DNA of 64,000 nucleotides from Yponomeuta sedellus (GCA_934045075.1 OW203732.1:9015001-9079000), one strand, 5' to 3'. Numbered from the stretch's first letter, positions 51,814 to 62,974 are shown. The notes: generated by a model not told the origin, from the letters alone. Program-made: numbers and translations.

Positions 51814-52822
51814 ACTAACAATCCGTAACTTTAATCACTTACTACACTCCTTTTCCTTCCCTGTCACGTATCGTTACAGAAGTCCTACGCGACACGATGA
51901 ACCTGTAACGACATCATTCATCTGTAAGTTACCTACTCCTACATTATATATGCGACTGAGGCCGAAGCACAAGCGGTAGTCAGTAACAATGACAGATTCC
52001 GAAGTGCAAGCGGTGTTCGCGGTGAATAAAATAACGACCGAGGCCGAAGCACAAGCGGTAGTCAGTAACAATGACAGATTCCGAAGTGCAAGCGGTGTTC
52101 GCTTTGAGTATAATAACGACCGAGGCCGAAGCACAAGCGGTAGTCAGTAACAATGACAGATTCCGAAGTGCAAGCGGTGTTCGTGACACGTAAAAAAAAA
52201 AAAGAGATATAGTCGACACATTTACAAGCAATATATGAGCAGTTTTTACAGCTTTACAATTTGTAGTTTACAATTGCTAGGATATCTATTGAAAGTGGAT
52301 ACATCCAGTATAATTATTTTTCATTCATAATAAATTACAATCTTACTTTGAGGCTATTTATCTTAATACTGTATTTTAAATTTTGAGAGTATTTATTCCT
52401 TCAAGTAATAGATATTTGGTTTCAGGTAACCACAAAGTAAGGGCTGGACCTGAACTCGGCATTGAATGAAAGTTATCAATTTATTATAAGTATTATAGGC
52501 TGCGTAGATACTAAGGTTGCATTATATTCCTGTAGCGCTTAAAACTTGATTATGTAATAGAAAATTATTGAGTAGATTTATTAAGTTCAATCACTTTTAT
52601 TTACGATCAAACAGTCTTATTGTTATAAGAAGCTTAGTTACTATTTTTTTTCTATCTACTTAACATTGTCATTAACCTGCATAGCAACATAGTGAGATGA
52701 TTTATATTGTTTGATTCTAATTCATTGTTATTATCATTTTGCTAGGAAGATGTATAGAGGCATACATCCGTGCTCGAATGGCCGAACAGGAATGGGGACA
52801 TTCCTATTTCAGGACGGCCGTC
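51814..52822 (+). other. 3' non-coding region of the gypsy element
   Basis: No env or other frame. Holds the 82-bp repeats (51955-52183). Just before the LTR is a purine-rich AGGAATGGGGA (52788-52798), which lies 24 bases from the LTR rather than directly next to it. The bases adjoining the LTR are AGGACGGCCGTC. Confidence 0.6.
51955..52183 (+). repeat. 82-bp tandem repeat, about 2.8 copies, in the gypsy 3' region
   Basis: GAGGCCGAAGCACAAGCGGT starts at 51958, 52040 and 52122 with almost no divergence. Each unit contains two related halves (CCGAAGCACAAGCGGT and CCGAAGTGCAAGCGGT). The unit boundaries vary slightly (GGTGAATAAAATAACG against TTTGAGTATAATAACG). Confidence 0.9.
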
Positions 52823-53366
52823 TGTGAGGGATTTTTAAAAGCAACTGAAATTTAAAAACATTTACACTTCTAGTTAATAAATCGTAATAAAAGTTCGTAA
52901 AATTAATTCAACATTTAATCAGATTTCCGGTTGACTTTTCATCCGTTTACGGAGCTGTCAAAAAAAGTTCGGGAGTTGATTTTTGAACGGCTCGATCCTC
53001 CGAAAACCTGGGGTCGGTAGAACTCAGGTTCGGCGGGGGAGGGGGACGACGATCGTGGGGAGTGCTTGTGGGATTCATTCGAGCACGGGCTGCCCGCGGA
53101 GTCGGTCGAGACTATTGGTTTGCTGAGAAAATTGTAAGTCCAACTTATTCTTTTATTGTGTTAAACAGTATAAATCGCTGTGTGTTCGTTATTTCAGTTA
53201 AATTACCACTTTATCTATTTTTTTTATTGTTTTGTCATAATGTAATATGTGTTACTGAAGATATAATAAACTGTACTGATTTCTACTGCGTTATCGTATT
53301 TTTATTCATTTAAATAACTAGCAAAACTCTAGTAATGTGTTATATATAATGTCTAATTATCTAATA
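52823..53366 (+). repeat. 3' LTR of the gypsy element
   Basis: Identical to the 5' LTR except for A at 53126; followed by the TATA duplication. Confidence 0.95.
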
Positions 53367-53574
53367 TATATTTAACTGGAATATAATGCTGTTAGCATTA
53401 AGTTTGCCTCTGTGCTTTTTAATTTGTTTTAGTAGTGCAAAAGAATTAGAGAATTTTTAATTAAAGAATTTTAATAATAATAATAATAGCATTTTGTCAG
53501 TGAACTCTCCAGAACGTTAAAAGTATTTAGACCCGAGCAAGATCGGAAAATCCTACTAATATTATGTGATAGTT

Positions 53575-53860
53575 TATGAATAGCGCAACTGCCTATCATG
53601 CAAGAGGTCCCGGGTTCGAATCCCGGCTGGGAACAAAAAAAAAAACCAGGTCTTGGATGTTTATGTTTACATGTTTGTAATGTCGTTGTTTGGTTCCCAC
53701 GACACAGGGTATCCTAGTGTGGGGCCAGAAGCAATGTATGTGCCTGTATGTAAATGTTATGTTATGAAGATGTTTGGATGTTTGCCACTCAATCACGCAA
53801 TAACAGCTAAACGGATTTATATGAAACTTGTCGTACAGATAGAAAAAGATCTGAATTGAG
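53575..53860 (+). mobile_element. SINE-E
   Basis: The tRNA-like 3' half AAGAGGTCCCGGGTTCGAATCC is followed by an A run, then GGTCTTGGATGTTTATGTTT, CACGACACAGGGTATCCTAG and GCAATGTATGTGCCTGTATG. The reversed copy at 60770-60995 has the same order. The A box end is truncated. Confidence 0.65.
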
Positions 53861-53867
53861 ACCTAGA

Positions 53868-53940
53868 CGTTGACATTGGCGTGTGCGGGGTTATCTAGTA
53901 GATAACGTAGATAACATCCCCGCACACGCCAATGTCAACG
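53868..53940. repeat. 30-bp inverted repeat inside SINE-E-related sequence
   Basis: CGTTGACATTGGCGTGTGCG, then GGGTTATCTA, pairs with the right arm (53908-53940) apart from a 3-base bulge; the loop is 10 nt. On the right, reversed SINE-E-like sequence follows (CCTGGTCCCAAACTAGGATA). Confidence 0.8.
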
Positions 53941-54005
53941 ATTCACTGGTCCTGGTCCCAAACTAGGATACCCTGTTCTATGGCAACTAGGCGATCACAT
54001 CACAA

Positions 54006-54752
54006 ACATGGAAACGCACCCTGATGGAATATTATTTATTGTAGGTACGTACACCACGAAAATACCAGAATCCTAGCGATAAGAGCATTATACAAACCCG
54101 ATAAAACTCATGATTTTGGTGGGGAAAGAACCTAGTTTTTATCGAAGCAAATAATAACCCTCCTTGAATTCAAAGTACTTAAAAAGAAAAGTACAAACTG
54201 GATTCAAGGATTTTGGGAAAAACCACATGTTCTATGGGAAAAACGGCCCAATAAATAGATGTGGTTTCCAAAAAAAATTCCCATTTCAAATTACTGTTAT
54301 AATATTATATCAGTGTAATGAAATCTGGATTATGCCAATTTCTGTACATTAAGTAGGTACATACTCGTTATATCACTGTCCGAATACAACCACCTAGTTG
54401 GCAATTAGCTGAATTGGTAACTGTACCAATAGCGTTTAAGGATGACTGGATAAGTCATTGATCAGAAAAATACTTATCCAGATCTTAATGAACAAGTGAC
54501 TATTTATTGTCAGTGGGTTAACAGTCATACAGTATTTATCTATGGAGAACTCTATAAATGACATGGTATATGATGTCATTGGACTCTTTAACTGGATGAA
54601 GCTTACCCATAAATAAACGGACGGTGCCGTCAAACAGCGTTGGCGCAATTTACGTTCTGGTCTCAAGCCTTGTAATACACTGTCTGTATGTTGTATCTTT
54701 AGGTGACAAATTATAACTTACTTATTTATAACTTACATTATTATTCGAACAG
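54006..54752. other. No gene recognised, intronic
   Basis: No motif or repeat family apart from weak SINE-E sequence at the left edge. Ends at the acceptor of the next iRhom exon. Confidence 0.3.
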
Positions 54753-54919
54753 GCGGTGACTCGGCGGTCTCGGCAGTCGGCCTCCATGCAGTGGTCGCGC
54801 TCCTTCCGCGGCAGCGTCCCGCCGGCCGAGGCCGAAGTTGATGACGTGTTCTTCGCGCCGATGGCCGCTTCCCTCGGCCTCCATCACGACGAGGTGGACG
54901 CCGTCGACGGGGTCAAAAG
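54753..54919 (+). CDS. rho-5: iRhom candidate exon with DDVFFAP motif
   Basis: Exon of 167 nt after acceptor TTCGAACAG and before donor GTAAGT. Entered in phase 0 it gives 55 codons plus two bases, consistent with the phase 0 exit of the 38363-38534 exon. The peptide has AVTRRSRQSAS, SRSFRGSV, then VDDVFFAPMAASLGLHHDEV. In mammalian iRhoms an Arg-rich RRSFTP segment is followed by an acidic stretch and a Phe-Phe pair, so order and character agree. The intervening conserved segment of mammalian iRhoms (Lys/Arg-rich, before RRSF) was not found between 38.5 and 54.7 kb; it may be absent, or a short exon I missed. Confidence 0.6.
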
Positions 54920-55163
54920 GTAAGTCTCTAATTAATTTTAAATGATTAAATGGTAGCAGTGCCTGCGACTACGTTCGAGTGGTACATGGATTAGTCTATA
55001 GTCCGTGTCCACCCTGAAGGTGTATTCTAGATACTCATACTAATACAAATACTGATGAAAGATTTTTTAAATCAATTGACAAACATAAAAACTTACAAAC
55101 TGTTCCTAATAACTAATAATAAAGATATTATATTAATATAGATAGTGTAGATTTCGAGTGTAG
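54920..55163 (+). other. Intron start, no further gene seen
   Basis: The donor is at 54920. No later exon of this gene is recognised up to 64000; the following sequence is LINE and SINE material. Confidence 0.35.
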
Positions 55164-57830
55164 ATGTAGATAGATAGATAGAGAACACTTTATTGCACAA
55201 CCAGAAAAATATTACAACCATGATTCTTAAATCTAAGTAATGTTATACAATTGGTGGTCTTATCGCTAAGAGAGATCTCTTCCAGACAACCTTTGGATGG
55301 AGTGGATTGCATGAAGAATATAGTCTGTACGTGGTGCATGTACATAAATAATTAAATCGAAAATATATTGATAACAAACAGCAAGGGAGTGCGAGAATAT
55401 AATTACTTATAATGTACATATATTTAAATAATAATATACATAGACACCTAAAAAATAAATACATATCCAATTAAATACATATAGGTAAGCAACATATACT
55501 TAAATAATAATATACATAAATACCTAAAAATAAATACTTATACAATTAATACATATAAGCAACAGTTTTCCAGTTTATCCAGTGAGATAGTGGGATTTCA
55601 CCAGTGCCTTAAAACAAGCCAAGGACTTTGGTTTTGTCACTTCCACGGGCAGATCATTCCATAAATGGACTGCGTGAACCGTGAAAGATGAGCCATAAAA
55701 TTTTGTACTGTGGATGGGAGTTTTGAGGAGAAGGTTTTGGGATGAGCGAAGAGTCAGGCTATGGGAAGAATGGAGAAACTCGAAACGCTCTTTTAGGTCG
55801 GATGGGGTAGCTGGGTTGAACAGAATGCAATAGAGGAGAGAAAGAATGTGAGCATTCCGGCGGAGACGAATGGGGAGCCACTTGAGCTTAGTTCGATATT
55901 CAGAAATATGGTCATATTTGCGTAAACCAAATATGAACCGGATACAAAAGTTTTGGAGACGCTCAAGCTTATTCAGTTGCTCCTCTGTGAGATCTAGATA
56001 GCAGATGTCAGCGTAGTCGAGAATCGGTAAAAGGAGAGACTGAGCCAACACAACTTTGGTGGCCGTAGGAAGGAAATTGCTGAGACGCCGAAGTAAACCT
56101 GCGGATGCAAACATCTTTCGACTTACCATTTCCAACTGAGGAACCCAAGATAAGGTAGTGTCGAACAAGATCCCCAGATTTTTTACCACTGAACTGAACG
56201 GTATGGGTATACCATCATAAAGGATAGGTGGTAAGGAACTCACATCAACTCTGGAAATAATTCGGGGACTACCAATAATTATAACTTCGGTTTTTTTGGA
56301 TTTACATTCAGTCCATGTGCCACACTCCAATCCAGAATATGCGCAAGGTCACTATTTGTTGCATTTATTGCTGAATGAAGTTGGTTCAGTGGAGCTTGTG
56401 TATATATTTGGAGATCGTCTGCATAAAGGTGGTAAGAAGAAGATAACTTGTGGGAGATGTTACTGAAAATTGCAAAGAGAAGTGGATACAACACGCCACC
56501 TTGCGTGACACCGGCAGATGTTCCGCACCATTCGGAGAAAGAATCATCAATACGAGTACGTTGCCGGCGTCCGTGTAGATAACTACGAAACCAGTCAATT
56601 ACCGTTGGAGATATGTCAAGAGAACAAAGCAACGCCAACAAAATGTCGAAATCGACGGCATCGAAAGCATTGCTGAAGTCGAGCAGCGACAGAACTGTCA
56701 ACTGCCCTTCCTCCATCCTCAAACGCATGTCGTCCGTTATTTTAATAAGCGCCGTAACAGTGCTATGTGCGGGGCGGAAACCTGATTGGAGAGGATTGAG
56801 GAGATTGTTTTTTGTAAGGAAATAACTTAACTAGGAATGGACAAGACGTTCAAGGACTTTGGACGGGAATGGCAGGATGGATATAGGCCGATACTCGGAG
56901 AAGGAAGAAGGGTTGGAGTTTTTAGGTAGTGGGGTGATTTGGGCTTCCTTCCACGTTTTCGGAAATATCCCAGAGGAGATTGATTTATTTAGGATTTTGG
57001 TTATTATCGGCGCAATTAAGTCCAGGATCGGTGTCAACATGTTACGGCTGATATTATCACAACCAACAGCGTTAGACGTGATAGAGATGATGTTTTTCTT
57101 AACATCACAATCCGAAAATTGACTCAGACTAAAAGAAGAATGATCAGGAGTTGGAACTGAGGAAATGAGATTAAGTGTTTCAGATTTTTTAGCTCCATCA
57201 ATGGCAGACGCAGAGGAAAAATGTTGATTTAATAAATCAATGTTTAAATCTTTTGGGATAGAATCTTGACGAGATTTTCCAACTCCTAAAGATCAAACGA
57301 ATTTCCAAACTTTAGCTGAATCTCCATTTTCAACAGATTTGTGAGTGTGGCGTCGTTGTGCATCCCTACACACCTTATTGCAGTTATTTCGAATAAGCGC
57401 ATACTTTTCCTTGTGTAGGTCAGTTGGCCGAAATTTAAATCTAGATTTGGCCTGAGATTTTTTACATAAAAGAGACTTGATCTCATCCGTTAGCCATGGT
57501 GCTGGCAGATGTTTCATCTTTACAGCTCGAACAGGAGCGTGGACATCATACAGCTGCGTGAGAAGTAAATTGAACATTTCGACTTGCTCATCGACGGTCT
57601 CCCTGATAAGAAGTGACCAGTCAATTTTAGACGCATCGTCTAAGAGCTTGCTGCGATTCATGCCACCAAAGTTGCGTTGGAGAAGAATTCTCGGCTTCGC
57701 TTTTGGGGGACGAATTTTAATAGATGTAGATAGGGTAGATATTAGAGTGGTAGAACGCCGGCGTCTCATTCGGAAAGTCGTTAATCGGTTTTGTAAGTTT
57801 CGTTTAGAAAATTGTAGTAGCAGTATCACT
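55164..57830 (-). pseudogene. CR1/Jockey-like LINE, 5' truncated, RT region nearly intact
   Basis: On the minus strand, from about 57830: the linker after the endonuclease (KHLPAPWLTDEIKSLLCKKS), RT fingers (FPKTWKEAQITPLPK, EYRPISILPF), the palm with GVTQGG and the catalytic YADD (56435-56424), then the thumb and C-terminal region to 55575. Damage is light: TGA at 57295-57293 and TAG at 56833-56831 are in-frame stops, and a one-base change in the A run at 56297-56291 shifts frame. The 3' UTR runs to a TCTA-type tail near 55164, the source type of the tails at 13286-13700 and 14672-14805. The endonuclease is lost. A SINE-C copy abuts the 5' break. Confidence 0.85.
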
Positions 57831-58000
57831 ATGAATAAAAACATCGTAAGGAAACCTGAATGTCTAAGGTGTTCACATACTCGTAATTCAGTGCTTAAAA
57901 TTGCCAATCTACGGTGGGCACGCGTAATTAAGCCCTCACTCTCACTCTCTCTGAGAAAAGACCTGTGCCCTACGGTGGTAAGTATATAGGCTACATAGAA
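57825..58000 (-). mobile_element. SINE-C fragment at the 5' edge of the LINE
   Basis: AAAACATCGTAAGGAAACCTG, GCTTAAAATTGCCAATCTAC, GGGCACGCGTAATTAAGCCC and CTCTGAGAAAAGACCTGTGC are reversed SINE-C. Confidence 0.6.
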
Positions 58001-58691
58001 AATCTAGATTTATTAAATTGCTGACAATTACAACTATTTAATGGACCTAGATGTTCACGCAGTAATATATTTAACAAACAAGTCTATATTATTTTCATAT
58101 TATGATGATGGTATACCAGAAGGTCGAGCAGCAACAGAACTGTCAACTGCCCATGCATGAGGAAGGGAGGTCATCATTCCAATCTGTTTCTTCGCCGTCC
58201 TCTTCGTGAATCTGCTTTATTCCTCTTTTTGTAGACAAATTCAGCAATTGCGATCAAACCAAACACTTAACACTTACGGGCACACTTAAACCTACGGAAA
58301 TAACCCAAAGTGATCTCATAAAACTTAGGTGAAAATTCTAGTTCTTGTGTTTATGTACCTTTAAAAATTTCGAATTATACTTGTAATTGTGAGGGCAAAT
58401 GGATATCCAATGAAATCCTAAATATTTATCGCAAAAATAGTTAAAAAAATCCATACGACGGATTGAATTAACTTAAAAAAAGTTGAATGCAATGTATGCG
58501 AAAAATTCGTAACGAAAAATAGTGTGCTCTCAATTAAAATTTCTGGATCTGTCGACCGTAAACACAAGTCAGGGACACTGATTGTAAAGCAGCTAGCAAG
58601 TCAGCTTATCATCTTAACCGGATAAAGTATCAACGTAAATTCACTGTGTCATTTACCATTCTACAAATAAAACTTACTTGTAACAGTTCAC
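58001..58691. other. No gene recognised
   Basis: A short stretch near 58120-58155 (GGTCGAGCAGCAACAGAACT, GTCAACTGCCCATGCATGAG) repeats part of the LINE RT region around 56685-56710 and is a LINE scrap. The rest is unassigned. Confidence 0.3.
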
Positions 58692-59880
58692 CATCGTTAT
58701 TTCCATAACGATGGAAATAACGATGCATCCGAGGAGTGCCGATTGAACAGGTTACTGAGGCTAGAAACTTGGGTTTGCTGATGGATGGGCAACTTCGCTT
58801 TGAGAACCATATAGTCGATGTTGTGGGTAACTGCTTTTATCGGATTAAGGTGCTGTACAGGATAAGGGACTACCTTGGTGAGGATATGCGGGTCAAGTTA
58901 TGCGAGTCGCTTATTCTGTCTAAACTTAACTACTGCGACGTTGTCTATGGTGGCTGTTTGCTTCGCAGGTCTGAAAGATTGATACAGCGTGTGCAGAATG
59001 CGTGTGCTCGTTTCTGCTTTCGAATTCCCCCTCGAACCCATGTCACCCCGTATTTGAACGACGCGAATCTTTTGAAGATGTCTGCACGTCGTAAACTGCA
59101 CCTTGCTGGTTTGCTTTTCGGTGTAATAAAAACCGAGACTCCGGAATATTTGTTCAATAAGTTGCAATGGTCACGAAACAAATATAAACATAAAATGAGA
59201 ACAGCAATACCAGCACATCGAACGGCTGCTTTCCGCGGCAGCTTCAGATTCGCGGCGTCTAAATGCTGGAATGACATTCCTCCTCCTCTCCAAGTCCTTA
59301 CCAGCAAGTATACCTTTAAGGTGAAACTTAAAGGTTATTTGTTGACTTCCCAGAAGTCCTAAGTTTTCCTCTTCCAGCATGACCTCCATTATTCCTGCGC
59401 ACGAGTCAAGTCAAGATATTAAACAGTGTATTTAATTTAGTTGAAATTGCTATGTATTCATTAATATCTACTTAAGTATTTGTAGTGTGTATTATTATTG
59501 TGTATTATTTATCACTATGTATGTATATAGGTATATAATTGTGAGTGTGCTTGTATGCGTGAAAGTATGGCTGCATATGAGAGTGTGAGTGCGTGTTTGT
59601 TCCGTTTTGATGCTCCGTGAGTCACCAGATAAGGCCCTTGCTGAAAATCAGTGTTGTGGGTGCAAACCCTCAGCTTATACTGAGCATGAGGCCTTTTTTC
59701 CGCTGCATCGACATACTGTGTATCGTTGGAATTTATGTTTATTTCTTTCATCTGTAGTTCGTCTTTTCTTTTGCTTTTGTTTTACTCCTGCTCTTCTGTA
59801 TTTTCCTTTTCTGTCAAATTTTGTATGTCTATGTGGCGTTAAATAAATGTTTTTCTTTCTTTCTTCTTTCTTTCTTATTT
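58692..59880 (+). pseudogene. Jockey/CR1-type LINE, RT C-terminal part and 3' UTR
   Basis: A 208-codon open frame (58736-59362) includes LGLLMDGQLRFENHI, SLILSKLNYCDVVYG, LQRVQNACARF-like RVQNACARFCFRIP and FRFAASKCWNDIP, the usual sequence after the RT core. The 3' UTR follows to AATAAATGTTTTTC and a TTTC-rich tail near 59880. There is no start codon context or RT core, so it is a 5'-truncated insertion. It belongs to a different family from the minus-strand LINE. A perfect 14-bp hairpin (58692-58705, 58712-58725) sits at the 5' break. Confidence 0.8.
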
Positions 59881-60362
59881 GCTTTTGTAGTCACATAAAA
59901 ACATTCAATAATGTTTCCCAATGATACGTAACGTATCATACAAATTAATGAAACTTTACGAAATCATATACAAATGTTGATACTCTTTGACAGTTTCTAT
60001 TACGATCGATAAGCTGCCAGTCACATGTACTATCAGATTCACTTCTAATGGCCATAACCATATGTGATTTTATTATAAGAATCAATATTGGTTTCTATTA
60101 AGGTACATATTATTCATGTAATGTTTAATACTGTAGCAACGTACGTGTAAGGGGCGTTAAAGTATTACGTAACGCAATTTGGGGACAAGGCCCCCAAGAC
60201 CTTTTATAACGTTACGATGCGAGACCAGGAGGGCGATTCGAACAACGTGTTACGTAACGTTGTTTTTTTGTTACATTTTATCTAGGGATTAAAATCTACG
60301 AAGTTGGCAACTCTTGTCGCTTATGCCGTTTTACGGGGAATCCCTCGACTGTATTGTACCTA
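59881..60362. other. No gene recognised
   Basis: Several TACGTAACG repeats (near 59925, 60155 and 60250) but no unit I can define. Confidence 0.3.
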
Positions 60363-60460
60363 ATAAGATAAGATAAGATAAGAATATTCTTTATTGTATA
60401 CCGGAAAATTGATACAGAACAGCAGATACAGAAGATAAGATACAATAATATTTATTTTGA
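60363..60460 (-). mobile_element. LINE 3' tail
   Basis: (AAGAT)n followed by AAGAATATTCTTTATTGTATACC, the reversed CR1/Jockey-type end. Confidence 0.55.
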
Positions 60461-60544
60461 TCTCTCAAGTTGGTAACTCTTTTAGTATAAATTTTAATGA
60501 GAATACCTCGACTGTATCACATCACATAACATCATCATCACATC

Positions 60545-60745
60545 ACACAAACATTATAAAGGCGAATATTTGTGAGTGTGTATGTTTGTTACTTCTTCGC
60601 ACGACTAAACGGCCGGAGCGATTTTAATCAAATTTGATATGGAGTTAGCTGACATCCTGGATTAACACATATGCTATGTTTTACTGCGGAAAAATATCTT
60701 ATTCCTATGGCAAAATCGATAAACCGTGAGGCACAGCTAGTTGTA
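60545..60745 (-). mobile_element. Family H repeat
   Basis: Reverse complement of 31245-31440: TTATAAAGGCGAATATTTGTG, GTTTGTTACTTCTTCGCACG, ATGGAGTTAGCTGACATCC and TACTGCGGAAAAATATCTTA. Confidence 0.6.
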
Positions 60746-60769
60746 CATAAATTTATTTCTTAACGCCCC

Positions 60770-60995
60770 ATGAAAGTCTATGCAGAGAATTAACTTATCA
60801 TAACATTTACATTCAGGCACATACATTGTTTTTGGCCCCACACTAGGATACCCTGTGTCGTGGGAACCAGAAACAACGACATTACAAACATGTAAACATC
60901 CAAGACCTGGAGCTTTTTTTGTCCCCAGCCGGGGTTCGAACCCGGAACCTCTTGCATGGAAGGCAGATGCGCTACCGCTACGCCACAAAGGTCGT
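60770..60995 (-). mobile_element. SINE-E with complete tRNA-like head
   Basis: On the minus strand the head has TGTGGCGTAGCGGTAGCGCA (A box TGGCGTAGCGG), then ATCTGCCTTCCATGCAAGAG and B box GGTTCGAACCCC. The body is collinear with 53575-53860. Confidence 0.72.
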
Positions 60996-61204
60996 CAAAT
61001 TGGACAAGTCACTTGCCGCTTTGAGGTCGAATCTCTGTTGAAAAATAAAATTGGCCTTTGCATCTATTTAATGAAATGATTTATACAGCGTTTAGTGGCA
61101 CCTTTACTCAAACTTGATGAGTGAAGGACCTCTCGAAACATAGGCCTCTAAATATCAGCATACCTATATTAGAGTGATTCAGTGTTAAATATCAAAGCTG
61201 TAGG

Positions 61205-61480
61205 TTCAAATGAGTTGCTCAGACAATCAGCAAGCTGAAGTGGCAGTGGGCTGGCCATATCTCGCGAAGAACCGACAACCGTTGGAGTAAACGTGTTCTT
61301 GAGTGGAGACCGCGACTCGGCAAACGTAGTGTAGGACGCCCTCCGACCAGGTGGGATGACGATCTGCGAAAAACTGCCGGCAGATGCTGGATGCGGCAAG
61401 CTGAAGACAGGGCGCTATGGCGCTCATTAAGGAGGGCTATGTCCAGCAGTGGACTACATAATATAGCCTGAAGAAGAAGA
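61205..61480 (+). pseudogene. RTE-like LINE ORF2 C terminus
   Basis: The plus frame reads KLKWQWAGHISRRTDNRW, then LEWRPRLGKRSVGRPPTRW, DDLRKTAG and WMRQAEDRALWRSLRR. This is the usual end of RTE-class ORF2, followed by ATGTCCAGCAGTGGACTACA and a GAAGAA tail. Minus-strand pieces of the same element are at 32020-32170 and 26729-26795. Confidence 0.8.
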
Positions 61481-61894
61481 AGAATAAGGTTCGAATGACC
61501 AATGAATACGTCAATATTTTGCGAAAGTGTGTCTCTTTGTGGCAAATTACATCAGTCAGCACTTCGCATGTCCCAACTAACGTGACACAGACCATGTTTC
61601 CCTATGACACGCATGACGTGACACTACTGAGGCGACAAATAAACCGCTGCAAAACTGATGTAAATGGGGATGTGGAGTATAGTTAACTATTAGGCGTCAC
61701 GCATACCGTGTTGTATTGTTTAGCGCGAGTACCTTATAGGTCAAGGCAGTGTCCTAGTTTAATTACATAGTAATCGCATTTTAAAAAGTACCTGAAGCAG
61801 AGCGTATAGTCGACAGCTTATCAACATGTGTATTTTTTTTGTAAAGTCACCCGTAACGTGATTGAAGCCGGCTTTCCGTTATGGGATGTAATCT
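61481..61894. other. No gene recognised
   Basis: The 63-codon ORF at 61495-61686 has no motif. Nothing else is seen. Confidence 0.3.
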
Positions 61895-62090
61895 TCTATA
61901 ATATAAAAATGAATCGCTGAATGTGTTGATAAGCGCAAATCTCGAGAGCAGCTTAACCGATTTCGCAAATTTTTTTTTAGAATATTCCTTGAAGTACGAA
62001 GATGGTTCTTACGGAAGGAAAAATAAATAAAGAATCGACTGTTAGGCGGTATGAAGTTCGCTGGGTCAGCTAGTATATTATATATTGAGA
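61895..62090 (+). mobile_element. Family F repeat
   Basis: CTATAATATAAAAATGAATC to GAAGTTCGCTGGGTCAGCTAG, collinear with 19291-19480. Confidence 0.7.
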
Positions 62091-62378
62091 TATAATAATT
62101 TATCGCTCGTCATAAATTTAGTTTTATAGCTAATATAATATATTATAGCACAGTGTTAACCGGTCTCGTACAAAATGTATGACTAGCGATAACTTATTTA
62201 ATCTCAAGATGTAATATATATTAAATTACATTCCATAGTCAAAAGCCGGCTTAAGTAAAGCGAAAGCAGTGTGTGCTTGTATCTGCATATGGTGCAATAA
62301 AACATAAGATGTAGGTAAAGTCAACGGCAAAACAACCTTTACACAAGTCTAGTCAAATCAAATTAATTTTATTTACTA

Positions 62379-62735
62379 CTAGCTGACCCTGCGAAGTCCG
62401 TACTGCCTAACAGTCGATTCTTGATTTTTTTTCTCTCCGTAAGAACCATCCTCGTACTTCAAGGAATATTATAAAAAAAGAATTAGCGAAATCAGTTCAG
62501 CTGCTCTCGAGATTTGCGCTTACCAACAGATTCAGCGATTCATTTTTATATTATAGACTAGCTGACCCAGCAAACTTCGTACCGGCTAGCAATTGATTCT
62601 TTAATTTTGCTCTCCGTAAGAACCATCCTCGTACTTTAAGGAATATTCTAAAAAAAGAACCAGCGAAATCGGTTCCGCTGCTCTCAAGATTTGCGCTTAC
62701 CAAGACATTCGGGAATTCATTTTTGTATGATAGAT
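62379..62735 (-). mobile_element. Two adjacent family F repeats
   Basis: Copy one is 62379-62557 and copy two about 62560-62735, in the same orientation. Each runs from CTAGCTGACCC to ATTCATTTTT plus TAT-rich end, with only a few bases between them. Confidence 0.7.
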
Positions 62736-62974
62736 AGATAATAAAAAGAAAGTGTTTATAGTGTCAAGGCTGTTAGTTTCTCAATTAATAGATTGTGTGG
62801 AAAAGAAACTAACAAAGAAATTCCACATTTATTCTTTTCAAAACAGCTTTTAACTTAATTAACAGAGTTTTCAACTTAAAGTTATATTACACTAGACTGA
62901 TTCGCCCCTTTAACATTATTTTAATACCAGAAACGTGCATTTTACTAAATTACGTTACCAAATACGGAACCAGG

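Larger units (their letters stand above)
45283..53366 (+). mobile_element. Intact young Ty3/gypsy LTR retrotransposon
   Basis: An 8084-bp element in the iRhom intron, same strand as the gene. The two 544-bp LTRs differ by a single base (G at 45586, A at 53126). TATA flanks both ends (45279-45282 and 53367-53370), a 4-bp target duplication as usual for gypsy-group integrases. The layout is LTR, leader of about 1.17 kb with five structured repeats, one Gag-Pol frame of 1604 codons, about 1 kb of 3' non-coding sequence with an 82-bp triplicate, and LTR. No env-like frame is present. All catalytic motifs look intact, so it may be active or very recently active. No standard tRNA primer site is evident. 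Confidence 0.95.

Noticed and set aside
51874..52231. Minus-strand frames with repeated peptide in the gypsy 3' region
   Set aside because: Translation of the 82-bp tandem repeat on the non-coding strand.
51814..52822. An env-like gene downstream of pol
   Set aside because: No frame longer than short repeat-derived ones; no signal peptide or fusion-protein features.
60895..60990. Possible tRNA gene with good A and B boxes
   Set aside because: Continuous with the SINE-E body found also at 53575-53860.
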